In this document: positions 1 through 7,958 of the stretch, one piece after another
How positions within the stretch are numbered: position 1 is the stretch's first letter
Layout of the letters: every line of letters starts with the position of its first letter
Assembly (NCBI RefSeq): GCF_040605455.1
Contig: NZ_JBEXCV010000088.1
Coordinates: 1 to 38,549 of the forward strand
DNA length: 38,549 nucleotides
Direction: 5' to 3'
Source of the DNA: Embleya sp040605455
GTDB lineage: Bacteria > Actinomycetota > Actinomycetes > Streptomycetales > Streptomycetaceae
Notes under the pieces: model-generated
Database searches by the model: none
What the model saw: only the letters and a program-made list of their open reading frames with translations
What the model was told of the DNA's origin: nothing
Made by a program: the position numbers and the translations under genes

Positions 1-976
1 CGGTCGGCGCAGCTCGCGCGCCGCGCCTGGCACGGCGCCCGGGTCGGGCTCGAACAAGGCTGTCATCGAGGGCTCCGTTCGGCGTCGGCGTCGAACCCCG
101 ACACCGCACCCTGCGTGTGGCTGATCGCCTCGAACAGTCGCACCGGATCCGGTTCCCGGTCGTCGGCGAACGCGGGCCGGCCGAGTTCGTGCAACGGAAA
201 CTCGTGCAACGGAAAACCGAGCCGGCCGGGCGCCGCCGCCCAGGGCCGCGCGGCGGACCGGCGCTCTCGGGAGCGATGCCGGTCGTCGGTCGTGCGTTCA
301 GCCTTCATGTCTCGCATCATGCCCAGGGCAACCGGGAGAGGCAGCCCACGTTCACCTCATCGAGTGAACCGCCGAACGAGCACCAACCACCAATCCCGAA
401 CCCCCACGCCCGAACCCTCGCGCCCGGACAGCCGGTGAGCCCGAACCCCAGCCGGGCCACGCGAGTCACGCGGACGACGGTCAACGTCCGCCGGGACTGG
501 CCGCCGCTGCCGGTCGACGAATCCTCGGCTCCTCGGGCCGGTTCGCCCGACGACGACCTGCCGAAGGCCACCGTCTCGTCCGCTGAACTCATCCGGTCCG
601 CAACGCGCACTCGGCATCACCGCGGAACGCGAACTCGCCGTTCTCCGGGCCTGGGACACCCATCCGGCCCGAGCCGGTGGGTGGGTACCGCGCAGTCATT
701 CCCGAACAACGGCCCACGGCGTCGATCGGTTCCCGAATCACTTGCCGTGCGTCGAGTCGATCCTCGAAAAACCCATCACCGATGTCGTTTTCCCTACACC
801 ATCGGGGCCTTCCGTTCATCACACTTGGATACCGCCGCCCCGCGGAAACCGGTTTCGGTGGATCATGGGCGCAGCGCGGGTGGGATGTCCCCGCCCGCCG
901 GGAGGGGAATCGTCTGCCCCGTCAGTGGGTTGCGTTCACCCTTCCATGTCCCAGTGGCAAGAGAAGGAGTCGCCGG
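1..976. other. Long stretch without a convincing gene
   Basis: Several open frames overlap here on both strands, but none has a recognisable domain, a clear ribosome binding site and actinomycete codon bias together. A 15-base tandem duplication lies at 187-216. One plus-strand frame around 605-665 reads like a short helical protein segment (AERELAVLRAWDTHP) but has no supported start. The stretch could hold a decayed gene or a long regulatory region for the gene at 977. The window edge prevents a firmer statement about the first few hundred bases. Confidence 0.5.
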
Positions 977-1765
977 ATGGTCGCATCGTCTGTGGACGAA
1001 CTGCGGATTTCGTTGGAGAAGGAGGCTACCGAACTGGCCGCGCAGCGAGACCGGCTGCGCGAGGAACTGGTGGACGTGGAAAGGCAGTTGGCGGCTCGAC
1101 TCAGCGCGGTGGAGCACCTCGCGCTGATCCGTCCGCTGGTGCCGCTGCCGCGCGTCGAGGCCGAAGCCGTCGCACCGGTCGAGGTCGCGCCGGTCGAGGC
1201 TGAGCCCGTCGTCGAGGCGCCGGCCGAGGTCGCGCCGGTGGAGGAGGCGCCGGCCGAGGAGGCCATGGTCGAAGAGACCGCAGTCGAGGAAGCGCCGATC
1301 GAGGCTGCACCGATCGAAGAGGTCGTCGTCGCCGCCCCGGCTCCGAGCCGGAAGCGGAAGGCGGTTGCGGCCACGAAGGAGAAGACGCGGATACAGGCCG
1401 CGTCGGCGCGTAAGGCTCCGGCGGCCAAGTCCGCCACCGCCAAGCCCGCCACCAAGCCCGCTGCGAAGCCGGCGACCAAGTCCACCGCCAAGAAGAAGAC
1501 CACTCGCGCGAAGGCGGCTCCCGTCGAGCCGATCGCGCCCGAACCGGCGGCCGCTCGCCCGGTCCGCTCCCACCTGCGCGACGAGATCGCCGCGTTGTTG
1601 GAAGGCACCGGCGAGCCCATGAACGTCCGCCAACTCACCGAGGCCCTGGGCGAGACCGCCACCAAGAGCCGGATGGAAAGCGTGCGCACCTCCACGGAGG
1701 GCCTGGTCAAGGCCGGGCGCGCGATCAAGGCCGGCCGCGGTCTGTTCACCGGCCCCGGCGCCTGA
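977..1765 (+). CDS. Coiled-coil, acidic/basic-tailed putative DNA-binding protein with C-terminal winged-helix-like domain
   Basis: This 262-residue protein has four visible parts. Residues 5-50 are a heptad-like helical segment rich in Glu, Arg and Leu. Residues 60-118 are an acidic Pro-Val-Glu-Glu-Ala repeat region. Residues 124-180 are a Lys/Ala/Pro/Thr-rich tail of the histone H1 type (KPATK-like repeats). Residues 196-258 look like a small winged-helix domain (HLRDEIAALLEG, then MNVRQLTEALG and a basic GRAIKAGRGLF end). The ATG is chosen because AAGGAG at 964-969 lies 7 bases upstream; longer in-frame starts have no such site. Basic repeats of this kind occur in actinobacterial nucleoid proteins, so I infer DNA binding, possibly as a self-associating chromatin protein. 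I do not recognise a named family member. The gene stands alone and is followed by a hairpin at 1796-1843. Confidence 0.8.
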   Translation: MVASSVDELRISLEKEATELAAQRDRLREELVDVERQLAARLSAVEHLALIRPLVPLPRVEAEAVAPVEVAPVEAEPVVEAPAEVAPVEEAPAEEAMVEETAVEEAPIEAAPIEEVVVAAPAPSRKRKAVAATKEKTRIQAASARKAPAAKSATAKPATKPAAKPATKSTAKKKTTRAKAAPVEPIAPEPAAARPVRSHLRDEIAALLEGTGEPMNVRQLTEALGETATKSRMESVRTSTEGLVKAGRAIKAGRGLFTGPGA

Positions 1766-2330
1766 ACCACCCCGGGTACGCCCGGATGCACCGGCCACCG
1801 CCGGCTCGACGGTACGCCTTGCGGCTACCCCGAGCCGGCGGTGTCGTCGTCGATCGGGTCGACTCGCTCCGGCCGGCCCGAAGGCGGCCTCGACGCGGCG
1901 GCCCACATCCTGAGCGGCCGCGTCGTCACCCATGATCCAGGCCACCTCGAAGCACCCGACGACGATCGCCCGCCGCACACGACACCCGTCAGCGCCCTGT
2001 TGCCGCGTGCCCCATCGGCCACCCGACCGTGCCGCGCGGTGACGTGGACGAACGCGCCGGAACCCCCACGACCTGACTCGCCCGCATCGCCGGATCCGGC
2101 ACACGGACCGGACGGGCTGCCCCCGGGAGGGCAACCCCGGTCCGGTGACTCGCACTTCGCTCCGAAGGGGATGCCGCCGTCGGCCGCGTGGCATCGCACC
2201 AACCGGGCGCCGGCAGCCGAGGATGTTTGCCGAACGTGACGGGACGTTCACCGCAACGCCTGTCGGCCGGGTGTGTCAGGCGCCTAGATTGGCCTGGACC
2301 ACCCCACCCGGCATCCGGAGATGAGAGTTC
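1766..2330. other. Intergenic region with hairpin and no supported gene
   Basis: The 565 bases between the two plus-strand genes contain overlapping open frames on both strands, none with a recognisable domain or a good ribosome binding site. The only structure I can point to is the inverted repeat at 1796-1843. The right end must hold the promoter of the methyltransferase at 2331. Confidence 0.45.
1796..1843 (+). terminator. Inverted repeat, probable terminator
   Basis: A perfect 13-base inverted repeat (CACCGCCGGCTCG at 1796-1808 and its complement at 1831-1843) with a 22-base loop lies 30 bases after the stop of the preceding gene. There is no T-run, as is usual in actinomycetes. The loop is long, so it could instead be an operator. 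Confidence 0.5.
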
Positions 2331-3152
2331 GTGGCCGAGTCCATACTCGACGCAGAGTCGGCTTTACCAGAGCGGAAGATCAACACCGAGGTCGCGCATA
2401 CAGCCCGCGTGTGGAACTACTGGCTGGGCGGCAAGGACAACTACCCCGTGGACCGCGAGACCGGCGATCGAATCGCCGCGATCCACTCCGGGACGCGCGA
2501 CTACGCGCTCGCCGACCGGCAATTCCTGGGCCGAGCGATCCGCCATCTCGCCGGCGACCTGGGCATCCGCCAGTTCCTCGACATCGGCACAGGCCTGCCG
2601 ACTGCCGGGAACACCCACGAGATCGCCCAGAGTGTGGCCCCGGAATCGCGGATCGTGTACGTCGACAACGATCCCCTGGTGCTCGTACATGCCCGGGCCC
2701 TGCTGACCAGCAGTCCGGAGGGGGCGACCCGCTACATCGACGCCGACCTGCGCGACGTGGACGAGATTTTGGCCCGCGCGGCCAAGACGCTGGACTTCGG
2801 GCAACCCGTCGCGCTGGTCCTGCTCGGAGTGATCATCTTCGTCAACGACGACGACGAGGCGTACGGGACGGTCGGCCGACTGCTGGACGCGCTTCCCTCC
2901 GGCAGTCACCTGGCGCTGTCCCACACGGTGACCAGCCCCCCGGCACCGCCGGACGTGGACGACGCCGTGGCGTTCTGGAACGCGCACGGCACGCCCAAAC
3001 TCAAGCAGCGCTCGCCCGAGGACATCGAGCGTTTCTTCGACGGCCTGGAACTGCTCGAACCCGGCGTCCTCTCGTGTTCCCGCTGGCGTCCCGAGTCCGG
3101 CGACAAAACCCCGGATGTGGCCATGTACGGCGCGGTGGGACGCAAGCCGTAA
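2331..3152 (+). CDS. SAM-dependent methyltransferase, PF04672-like (DUF574) family
   Basis: The 273-residue product has the hallmark N-terminal region of this actinobacterial family (AHTARVWNYWLGGKDNYPVD, residues 22-41), followed by a Rossmann glycine motif, LDIGTGLPT (83-91), and an acidic strand end, VYVDNDPLV (109-117), expected to hold S-adenosylmethionine. Length fits the family, whose members are numerous in Streptomyces and mostly of unknown substrate. The GTG start at 2331 is favoured by CCGGAG at 2315-2320; starting further upstream would break the conserved N-terminus. The gene is monocistronic, with an upstream gap and a downstream hairpin at 3244-3281. The neighbourhood does not point to a substrate. 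Confidence 0.9.
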   Translation: MAESILDAESALPERKINTEVAHTARVWNYWLGGKDNYPVDRETGDRIAAIHSGTRDYALADRQFLGRAIRHLAGDLGIRQFLDIGTGLPTAGNTHEIAQSVAPESRIVYVDNDPLVLVHARALLTSSPEGATRYIDADLRDVDEILARAAKTLDFGQPVALVLLGVIIFVNDDDEAYGTVGRLLDALPSGSHLALSHTVTSPPAPPDVDDAVAFWNAHGTPKLKQRSPEDIERFFDGLELLEPGVLSCSRWRPESGDKTPDVAMYGAVGRKP

Positions 3153-3243
3153 CCGCCGGGAGCACACCGGCCGGTGCCGGAGGCACGTCCGGCATGTGAC
3201 GTTGGCACGTGCCCCACCGCCGAAGACGCCGTCTGCCCGGCAT

Positions 3244-3281
3244 GGCGGCCCCTCGGATCCGTCCGCATCAGAGGGGCCGCC
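3244..3281. terminator. Hairpin between convergent genes
   Basis: A perfect 11-base inverted repeat (GGCGGCCCCTC at 3244-3254, complement at 3271-3281) with a 16-base loop lies between the convergent methyltransferase and chaplin genes. It could terminate both. Confidence 0.6.
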
Positions 3282-3331
3282 GATACAGCGGTGTCGAGCG
3301 CTATGGCCGGAGGACGAGCGGCGCCGACGGG

Positions 3332-3670
3332 TCAGCCCTGGTGGCCGCCACCGTGCTGCTGCGCCTCACCCATGTGGTGCTCGCCCTTGTCGTGCTCGCC
3401 CTGGTTGTGCTCGCCCTTGTCGTGGTCGCCGTCGATGTTCGCGCACACGTTGCCGATCGTGGGGCTGAACAGGCCGATCAGGTTGAGGCTGTTGCCGCAG
3501 ATGTTGATCGGCACGTGGATCGGGATCTGGATGTTGTTGCCGGACAGCACGCCAGGCGAGCCGACCGCCGCGCCCTGCGCCTCGGAACCGGCGTTGGCGA
3601 CGCCCGCGCCCGAAATGACGAGCGCGGCGACGCCGACGCCCAGGGCCGCGGTCTTCTTGAACGTGTTCAT
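3332..3670 (-). CDS. Chaplin with histidine-rich HxxGE repeat tail
   Basis: This 112-residue secreted protein has a signal peptide (residues 1-27, ending VANA). A single chaplin domain follows at about 35-78, with the typical AVGSPGVLSGN start, the alternating hydrophobic IPIHVPIN strand and the Cys58/Cys76 pair found in most chaplins. Chaplins assemble into amyloid-like films that make aerial hyphae and spores hydrophobic. Short chaplins normally end near the second cysteine. This one continues with four pentapeptides of form HxxGE (83-102) and a Gln/Gly/His end, giving seven histidines between 83 and 110. I infer a metal- or surface-binding role for the tail. The ATG at 3670 is preceded by GGAGAT. 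It is divergent from a multicopper oxidase 243 bases away. Confidence 0.92.
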   Translation of the reverse strand: MNTFKKTAALGVGVAALVISGAGVANAGSEAQGAAVGSPGVLSGNNIQIPIHVPINICGNSLNLIGLFSPTIGNVCANIDGDHDKGEHNQGEHDKGEHHMGEAQQHGGGHQG

Positions 3671-3913
3671 CTGATCTCCGTTTCGGATGGCGCCGCGGTT
3701 GGCGCGACCGCCCGGTGCAACGACCCGAAACCCGGCAGGCAACTGGTGATTCGAGGTGTTCACCCAGGTGGCGGCACTCGTCGGGGCCGACGAGATGTCG
3801 GGGCGAGGCGGCGTGTTCGGCAGGTCGGCGCGGGGTACTCGTCGCCGAACCGCGCCGGCGCCACCTCGCGGGCGAAGCCGATCGAAGCCGACATCAGGAA
3901 GCAGGGCCGCCTC

Positions 3914-5395
3914 TTGCCTGTCCCCTCCCACCCGACCCGCCGCGCCCTGCTGTTCGGTACGGCCGGCACCGCCGTACTGCTCGCCGGCGGCCCGCGGACG
4001 CTGCTCGGAACCGGGCCCGCCGCACCGCGACCCGCGGTCCCCGTCGCGGAGACCGCCGTATTGCTCGACGCGGCGCCGGTGACGGTCGACCTGGGTTCGC
4101 GCACCGTGCGCACGTGGGGCTACGGCGACCGGGTGCCCGGCCCGGAGATCCGAGTCACCGCCGGCGGCACCGTGTCCGCACAGTTGCGCAACAACCTGCC
4201 GCAGGAGACCACGGTGCACTGGCACGGCGTGCGGGTCGATTCCGCGATGGACGGCGCCCCCGGGCTCAGCCAGGTCGCGGTGGCACCGGGCGGCGTCTTC
4301 GACTACCGGTTCACCGCGCCCGACCCGGGCACGTACTTCTACCACTCGCACGTGGGCACCCAACTCGACCGCGGGGCCTACGGGGCGCTCGTGGTGGAGG
4401 ACCCGGCCGAGCCGCTCGGCTACGACGCGGAGTGGACCGTCGTCCTGGACGACTGGCTCGACGGCACCGGCACCGGCACCGACCCGGACGCGGCGTTGGT
4501 CCACATCCGCGATCGACCCGACGCGGTGCAGATGCACAGCACCCTGCTGGGCGGCATCGCCGGCCACATCGCCTACCCGCACTACCTGGTCAACGGCCGC
4601 ACCCCGCAGGCCCCCGAGGAGTTCACCGACGCCCCCGGACGCCGCATCCGGCTGCGGTTGATCAACGCCGCAGCGGACACCGCGTTCCGGGTCGCACTCG
4701 GCGGGCACGAGCTGACGGTCACCCACACCGACGGATACTCGGTGTTGCCGGTCACGGTGGACACGCTGCTGATCGGGATGGGCGAGCGCTACGACGTGCT
4801 GGTCACGCTGGGCGACGGGGTGTTCCCGCTGGTGGCCGCCGCCGAGGGCAAGGACTCCCGGGCGTTCGCCGTGGTGCGCACCTCGGCGGGCGAGGCGCCG
4901 CCGGCCTCGGTCGACGTGCCCGAGTTGAACGGCCGACGGCCCACCCTCACCGACCTGGTCGCCGACCCCTCGGTCGACCTGGGCGACGCGCCCGCACGCG
5001 GGGTGGATCTCGTGCTGGGCCGCGGGCCGAACGGAACCGGTTGGACCCTCGGCAGCACCGCCACGTTCGACACGCCGCCGCTGCGGGTGCCGGTCGCCGT
5101 CGGCGAGCGGGTCCGGCTGTCCTTCACCAACACGACCCGCATGTGGCACCCGATCCACCTGCACGGGCACACCTTCCAGGTGCAGGTCCCCACGGGCCGC
5201 GGTCCGCGCAAGGACACCGTGGTGGTCCGTCCGCGGGAGAGCGTCACCGTGGACGTGCTCGCCGAGAACCCCGGCGAGTGGATGCTGCACTGCCACAACC
5301 TCTATCACAGCGAGCTGGGCATGATGGCGACCCTGGGCTACGGCGACACCCCGCCTGCCGGCCCCGGCATGTCGGGCATGTCGGGGCCGGGCTGA
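3914..5395 (+). CDS. Tat-exported multicopper oxidase
   Basis: The 493-residue product starts with a twin-arginine signal (TRRALLFG, residues 8-15, then a hydrophobic stretch), so it is predicted to be exported folded with copper loaded. All four copper-ligand blocks are present: HWHG (102-105), HSH (144-146), HPIHLHGH (412-419) and HCHNLYHSELGM (459-470). The last block gives the type 1 ligands Cys460 and His465 with an axial Met470. The two outer cupredoxin domains are clear and the middle one is plausible. Such enzymes oxidise phenols, Cu(I) or other metals with oxygen. No in-frame ATG/GTG lies close by; the TTG at 3914 is chosen because AGGAAGCAGG lies just upstream and it sits right before the Tat motif. 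The tail carries a small Met/Gly repeat (GMSGMSG). The gene diverges from the His-rich chaplin. Confidence 0.9.
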   Translation: MPVPSHPTRRALLFGTAGTAVLLAGGPRTLLGTGPAAPRPAVPVAETAVLLDAAPVTVDLGSRTVRTWGYGDRVPGPEIRVTAGGTVSAQLRNNLPQETTVHWHGVRVDSAMDGAPGLSQVAVAPGGVFDYRFTAPDPGTYFYHSHVGTQLDRGAYGALVVEDPAEPLGYDAEWTVVLDDWLDGTGTGTDPDAALVHIRDRPDAVQMHSTLLGGIAGHIAYPHYLVNGRTPQAPEEFTDAPGRRIRLRLINAAADTAFRVALGGHELTVTHTDGYSVLPVTVDTLLIGMGERYDVLVTLGDGVFPLVAAAEGKDSRAFAVVRTSAGEAPPASVDVPELNGRRPTLTDLVADPSVDLGDAPARGVDLVLGRGPNGTGWTLGSTATFDTPPLRVPVAVGERVRLSFTNTTRMWHPIHLHGHTFQVQVPTGRGPRKDTVVVRPRESVTVDVLAENPGEWMLHCHNLYHSELGMMATLGYGDTPPAGPGMSGMSGPG

Positions 5396-5442
5396 GCCGG
5401 GTCGCCGTCGAACGCGTCGCCGCCGGCAGGCATCGGAGTCGG

Positions 5443-6480
5443 TCAGCAGTGGCCGGCCGGCTCCGAACGGCCGCACACGTTCCCCGTGAACGTGTTGACC
5501 GCCGCGGCGTCCCGGTTCGCCAGGTCCGCCGGCTCGTTGCGCTGCGCGACGTTGTCCCGGATCACGTTGTTCGCGGTCGGCCCGCCTGCGAAGCTGGGCG
5601 CCATCACGATGCCACCCGACAACGGCGACTCACCCCGGTTGTCCCGGACCTGATTGCCGCTCACCTGCGTCTCCTGGGCGCCGGTGAGCACGATGCCCGA
5701 GCCCTGGATGAAGGCCAGTCGTGAATTGGCCGCGCAATACTTGTTGTTCGCGTCGATGCGATTGCGGCGGATCGCCAACGCCCCGGCCACCGGCTTCGTT
5801 TCGTCGCCCACGATGAACACGCCGGCGCAGTTCCCGGTCAGGTCGTTGTACTCGATCACCAACGCGCGCCCGCGCCGGATCAACACGCCCAGCCGGTTGC
5901 CCGAGGCATGGTTGCGGGCGATGCTCGCGCCCATCGCATCGGCGGTGTCGGCCAGGAACAGACCCGCCTGGGCATTGTCGTCGGTGGTGTTGTCGGTGAA
6001 CTCGGCCCGAGTGGACTTCTCCTGGCCGATACCGTGCTCACCGTTGTTGTGCGCGAACACGCGCCGCACCCACATTCGTTCGGTGGCGCTGCCCATCACC
6101 CCGGTCTTGGCGAAGCCGGTGACCGCCAGCGATTGGATCCGTACGTCGGACACCGGGTGCTTCGCGGTGCCGAACACGCAGATACCGTGACCGGCCGCCG
6201 CGCACGCGTTCGCCGCGCCCGGCTCACCCGGTGTGATCACGGTACGCTCGCCCGCCCCGCGGATCGTCACACCGTCCGTGGCGATCAGCACGCTGCCGGG
6301 GTATCTGCCGGGCAGCACCTCGATGATGTCGCCAGGCACGGCCGCGTCCACGGCCGCCTGGATCGATTCGCCGGGATGGACCACGTGCCGGGTGTCGGCG
6401 TGCGCGGCCGGTGCCAGGACCGAGCCCAGCGTGGTCAGGAAGGTGGCGCAGACAAGGGGAAGCAGCCGTTGTGCGTGCAT
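5443..6480 (-). CDS. Secreted right-handed parallel beta-helix repeat protein
   Basis: This 345-residue protein begins with a Sec signal peptide (about 1-28, ending AHA). The mature start, HPGESIQAAVDAAVPGDIIEVLPGRY, is the classic entry to NosD/PbH1-type right-handed beta-helices. Repeated coils with Asn turns follow (HNNGEHGIG, TDDNAQAG, RRNRIDANN, IRDNVAQRN). Two cysteines close the C-terminus (VCGRSEPAGHC). Such proteins bind or cleave polysaccharides or act as surface scaffolds, and no catalytic site is recognisable by eye. It lies 66 bases downstream of accC on the same strand and could be the last gene of that operon. Its leader is unusually pyrimidine-rich in the RNA sense (see 6501-6526). 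It ends convergent with the multicopper oxidase gene. Confidence 0.87.
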   Translation of the reverse strand: MHAQRLLPLVCATFLTTLGSVLAPAAHADTRHVVHPGESIQAAVDAAVPGDIIEVLPGRYPGSVLIATDGVTIRGAGERTVITPGEPGAANACAAAGHGICVFGTAKHPVSDVRIQSLAVTGFAKTGVMGSATERMWVRRVFAHNNGEHGIGQEKSTRAEFTDNTTDDNAQAGLFLADTADAMGASIARNHASGNRLGVLIRRGRALVIEYNDLTGNCAGVFIVGDETKPVAGALAIRRNRIDANNKYCAANSRLAFIQGSGIVLTGAQETQVSGNQVRDNRGESPLSGGIVMAPSFAGGPTANNVIRDNVAQRNEPADLANRDAAAVNTFTGNVCGRSEPAGHC

Positions 6481-6500
6481 GAGCGATGTTCTGCCTTCAT

Positions 6501-6526
6501 GAGAGGGGGAGGGGGGATAAAAGAGG
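6501..6526. other. Homopurine tract between accC and the beta-helix gene
   Basis: Twenty-five of 26 plus-strand bases are purines, including a G5-A-G6 run. In the minus-strand transcript this becomes a C-rich pyrimidine leader just upstream of the beta-helix start. It may affect read-through from accC, but no function is shown. Confidence 0.5.
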
Positions 6527-6546
6527 CAAAGCGAGAGTGGTGTGGT

Positions 6547-7938
6547 TCAGGAAACGGGCTCGGGTAGAGCGACCGGGGCGACCTCGACGGGGTCCGAGGT
6601 CATCGTGTCGACCAAGCCGGTGGAGTGTTTCCCGGCGCGGAACAGCGGGTGGGCGAGCAACCGGCGCAGGAACCCCAGGGTGGTCTGCACGCCGCCGCCG
6701 GCCACCCGGAACTCGCTCAGCGCCCGCTCGGCGCGCGCGATGGCCTGGTCCCGGTCGGGCGCCCAGACGATCGCCTTGGCGAGCAGCGAGTCGTAGTCGG
6801 GGCCCACGGTCCACCCCGGATAGGCGTGTGTGTCGATCCGTACGCACGGTCCGCCGGGCGGCACGAACTCGGTGAGCCGACCGGGTGTCGGCGCGAACCC
6901 CCGGTCCGGGTCCTCCGCGTTGATCCGGCACTCGATCGCCACCCCCCGCGGCACCACGTCCTCCTGACCGAACGCCAGCGGCGCGCCGGCTGCGATGGCG
7001 AGTTGTTCGCGCACGATGTCGACGCCGGTGACCATCTCGGTCACCGGGTGCTCCACCTGGATCCGGCAGTTGATTTCCAACAAATGGAACCGGTGTTCCG
7101 GGGTGACCACGAACTCGAAGGTGCCCGCCCCCACATAGCCGACGGCGGACGCACCGCGCAGCGCCGCCGCGCACATCGCGTCGCGCACCTCGGTCGGCAG
7201 GTGCGGGGCCGGGGACTCCTCGACCAGCTTCTGGTGCCGGCGCTGCACCGAGCAGTCCCGCTCGCCGAGGTGGACCGCGCCGCCGTGCCGGTCGCACAAC
7301 ACCTGGACCTCGACGTGCCGCGCGTCGTCGATGTAGCGCTCCAGGTAGAGGCGTTCGTCCCCGAACACGGCACGGGCCCGGGCCCGGGTGTCCTGGTACG
7401 CCCAGGCCAACTCGTCCGGGTCGCGCACCACGCTCATGCCGCGACCGCCGCCGCCGGCGACCGCCTTGAGGATCACCGGGTAGCCGATCCGGGCGGCGAT
7501 CTCGGCCGCCTCGGCAGGCGAGGCCAACGCGCCGTCGCTGCCCGGCAGGACAGGCAGCCCGGCGGCGGCCATCACCGCGCGCGCCTCGCTCTTGTCGCCC
7601 AACCGCTGCATCACGTGCGGCGGCGGCCCGATGAAGGTGATCCCGCTCGCCTCGCAGATCTCCGCGAAGTCGGGGTCCTCGGACAGGAATCCGTAACCGG
7701 GGTGGATCGCCTGCGCACCGGTGCGCCGGGCCGCCTCGATGATCGCCGGCATGTTGAGATAGCTGGATCTGGCGGGCGGCGGACCGATGTGCACGGCCTC
7801 GTCGGCGAAGCGCACCACGGCGGAATCGCGGTCCGCGGTCGAGTACACGGCCACGGTGCGGATGCCGAGTTCGCGGCAGGTGCGGGCCACCCGCAGGGCG
7901 ATTTCCCCTCGGTTGGCGATGAGCACGGTCGAGAACAC
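6547..7938 (-). CDS. accC: Biotin carboxylase subunit of acetyl-CoA carboxylase
   Basis: This 463-residue ATP-grasp enzyme carboxylates biotin on AccB using ATP and bicarbonate. It has the usual N-terminus (VLIANRGEIALRV, 5-17), HPGYGFLSE (79-87), the glycine-rich ATP loop GGGGRGM (162-168), ERDCSVQRRHQKLVEE (226-241) and the metal/bicarbonate segment EINCRIQVEHPVTEM, where most relatives read EMNTRxQVEHPVTE. Length matches stand-alone bacterial AccC; there is no fused biotin domain, unlike the usual actinobacterial acyl-CoA carboxylase alpha chain. The GTG start at 7938 is preceded by GAGGGGG. It follows accB by 20 bases and accDA beyond that, so the carboxylase forms one transcription unit downstream of the polyketide genes, where it should supply malonyl-CoA. 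Confidence 0.95.
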   Translation of the reverse strand: MFSTVLIANRGEIALRVARTCRELGIRTVAVYSTADRDSAVVRFADEAVHIGPPPARSSYLNMPAIIEAARRTGAQAIHPGYGFLSEDPDFAEICEASGITFIGPPPHVMQRLGDKSEARAVMAAAGLPVLPGSDGALASPAEAAEIAARIGYPVILKAVAGGGGRGMSVVRDPDELAWAYQDTRARARAVFGDERLYLERYIDDARHVEVQVLCDRHGGAVHLGERDCSVQRRHQKLVEESPAPHLPTEVRDAMCAAALRGASAVGYVGAGTFEFVVTPEHRFHLLEINCRIQVEHPVTEMVTGVDIVREQLAIAAGAPLAFGQEDVVPRGVAIECRINAEDPDRGFAPTPGRLTEFVPPGGPCVRIDTHAYPGWTVGPDYDSLLAKAIVWAPDRDQAIARAERALSEFRVAGGGVQTTLGFLRRLLAHPLFRAGKHSTGLVDTMTSDPVEVAPVALPEPVS

Positions 7939-7958
7939 CTGGACCCCCTCGGTCGTTG

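Noticed and set aside
63..320. Minus-strand 85-codon open frame
   Set aside because: No recognisable domain, no clear ribosome binding site, and long overlapping frames are common at this GC content.
436..860. Possible frameshifted plus-strand gene
   Set aside because: Two frames each show short protein-like stretches, but no family is recognisable and no single shift point can be defended.
1825..2239. Opposed open frames in the gap before the methyltransferase
   Set aside because: Both are compositional; neither has a domain or a start signal.
5358..5390. Eight-base inverted repeat at the end of the multicopper oxidase gene
   Set aside because: It lies within the coding Gly/Met repeat and has a 17-base loop, so it is probably a by-product of the repeat rather than a terminator.
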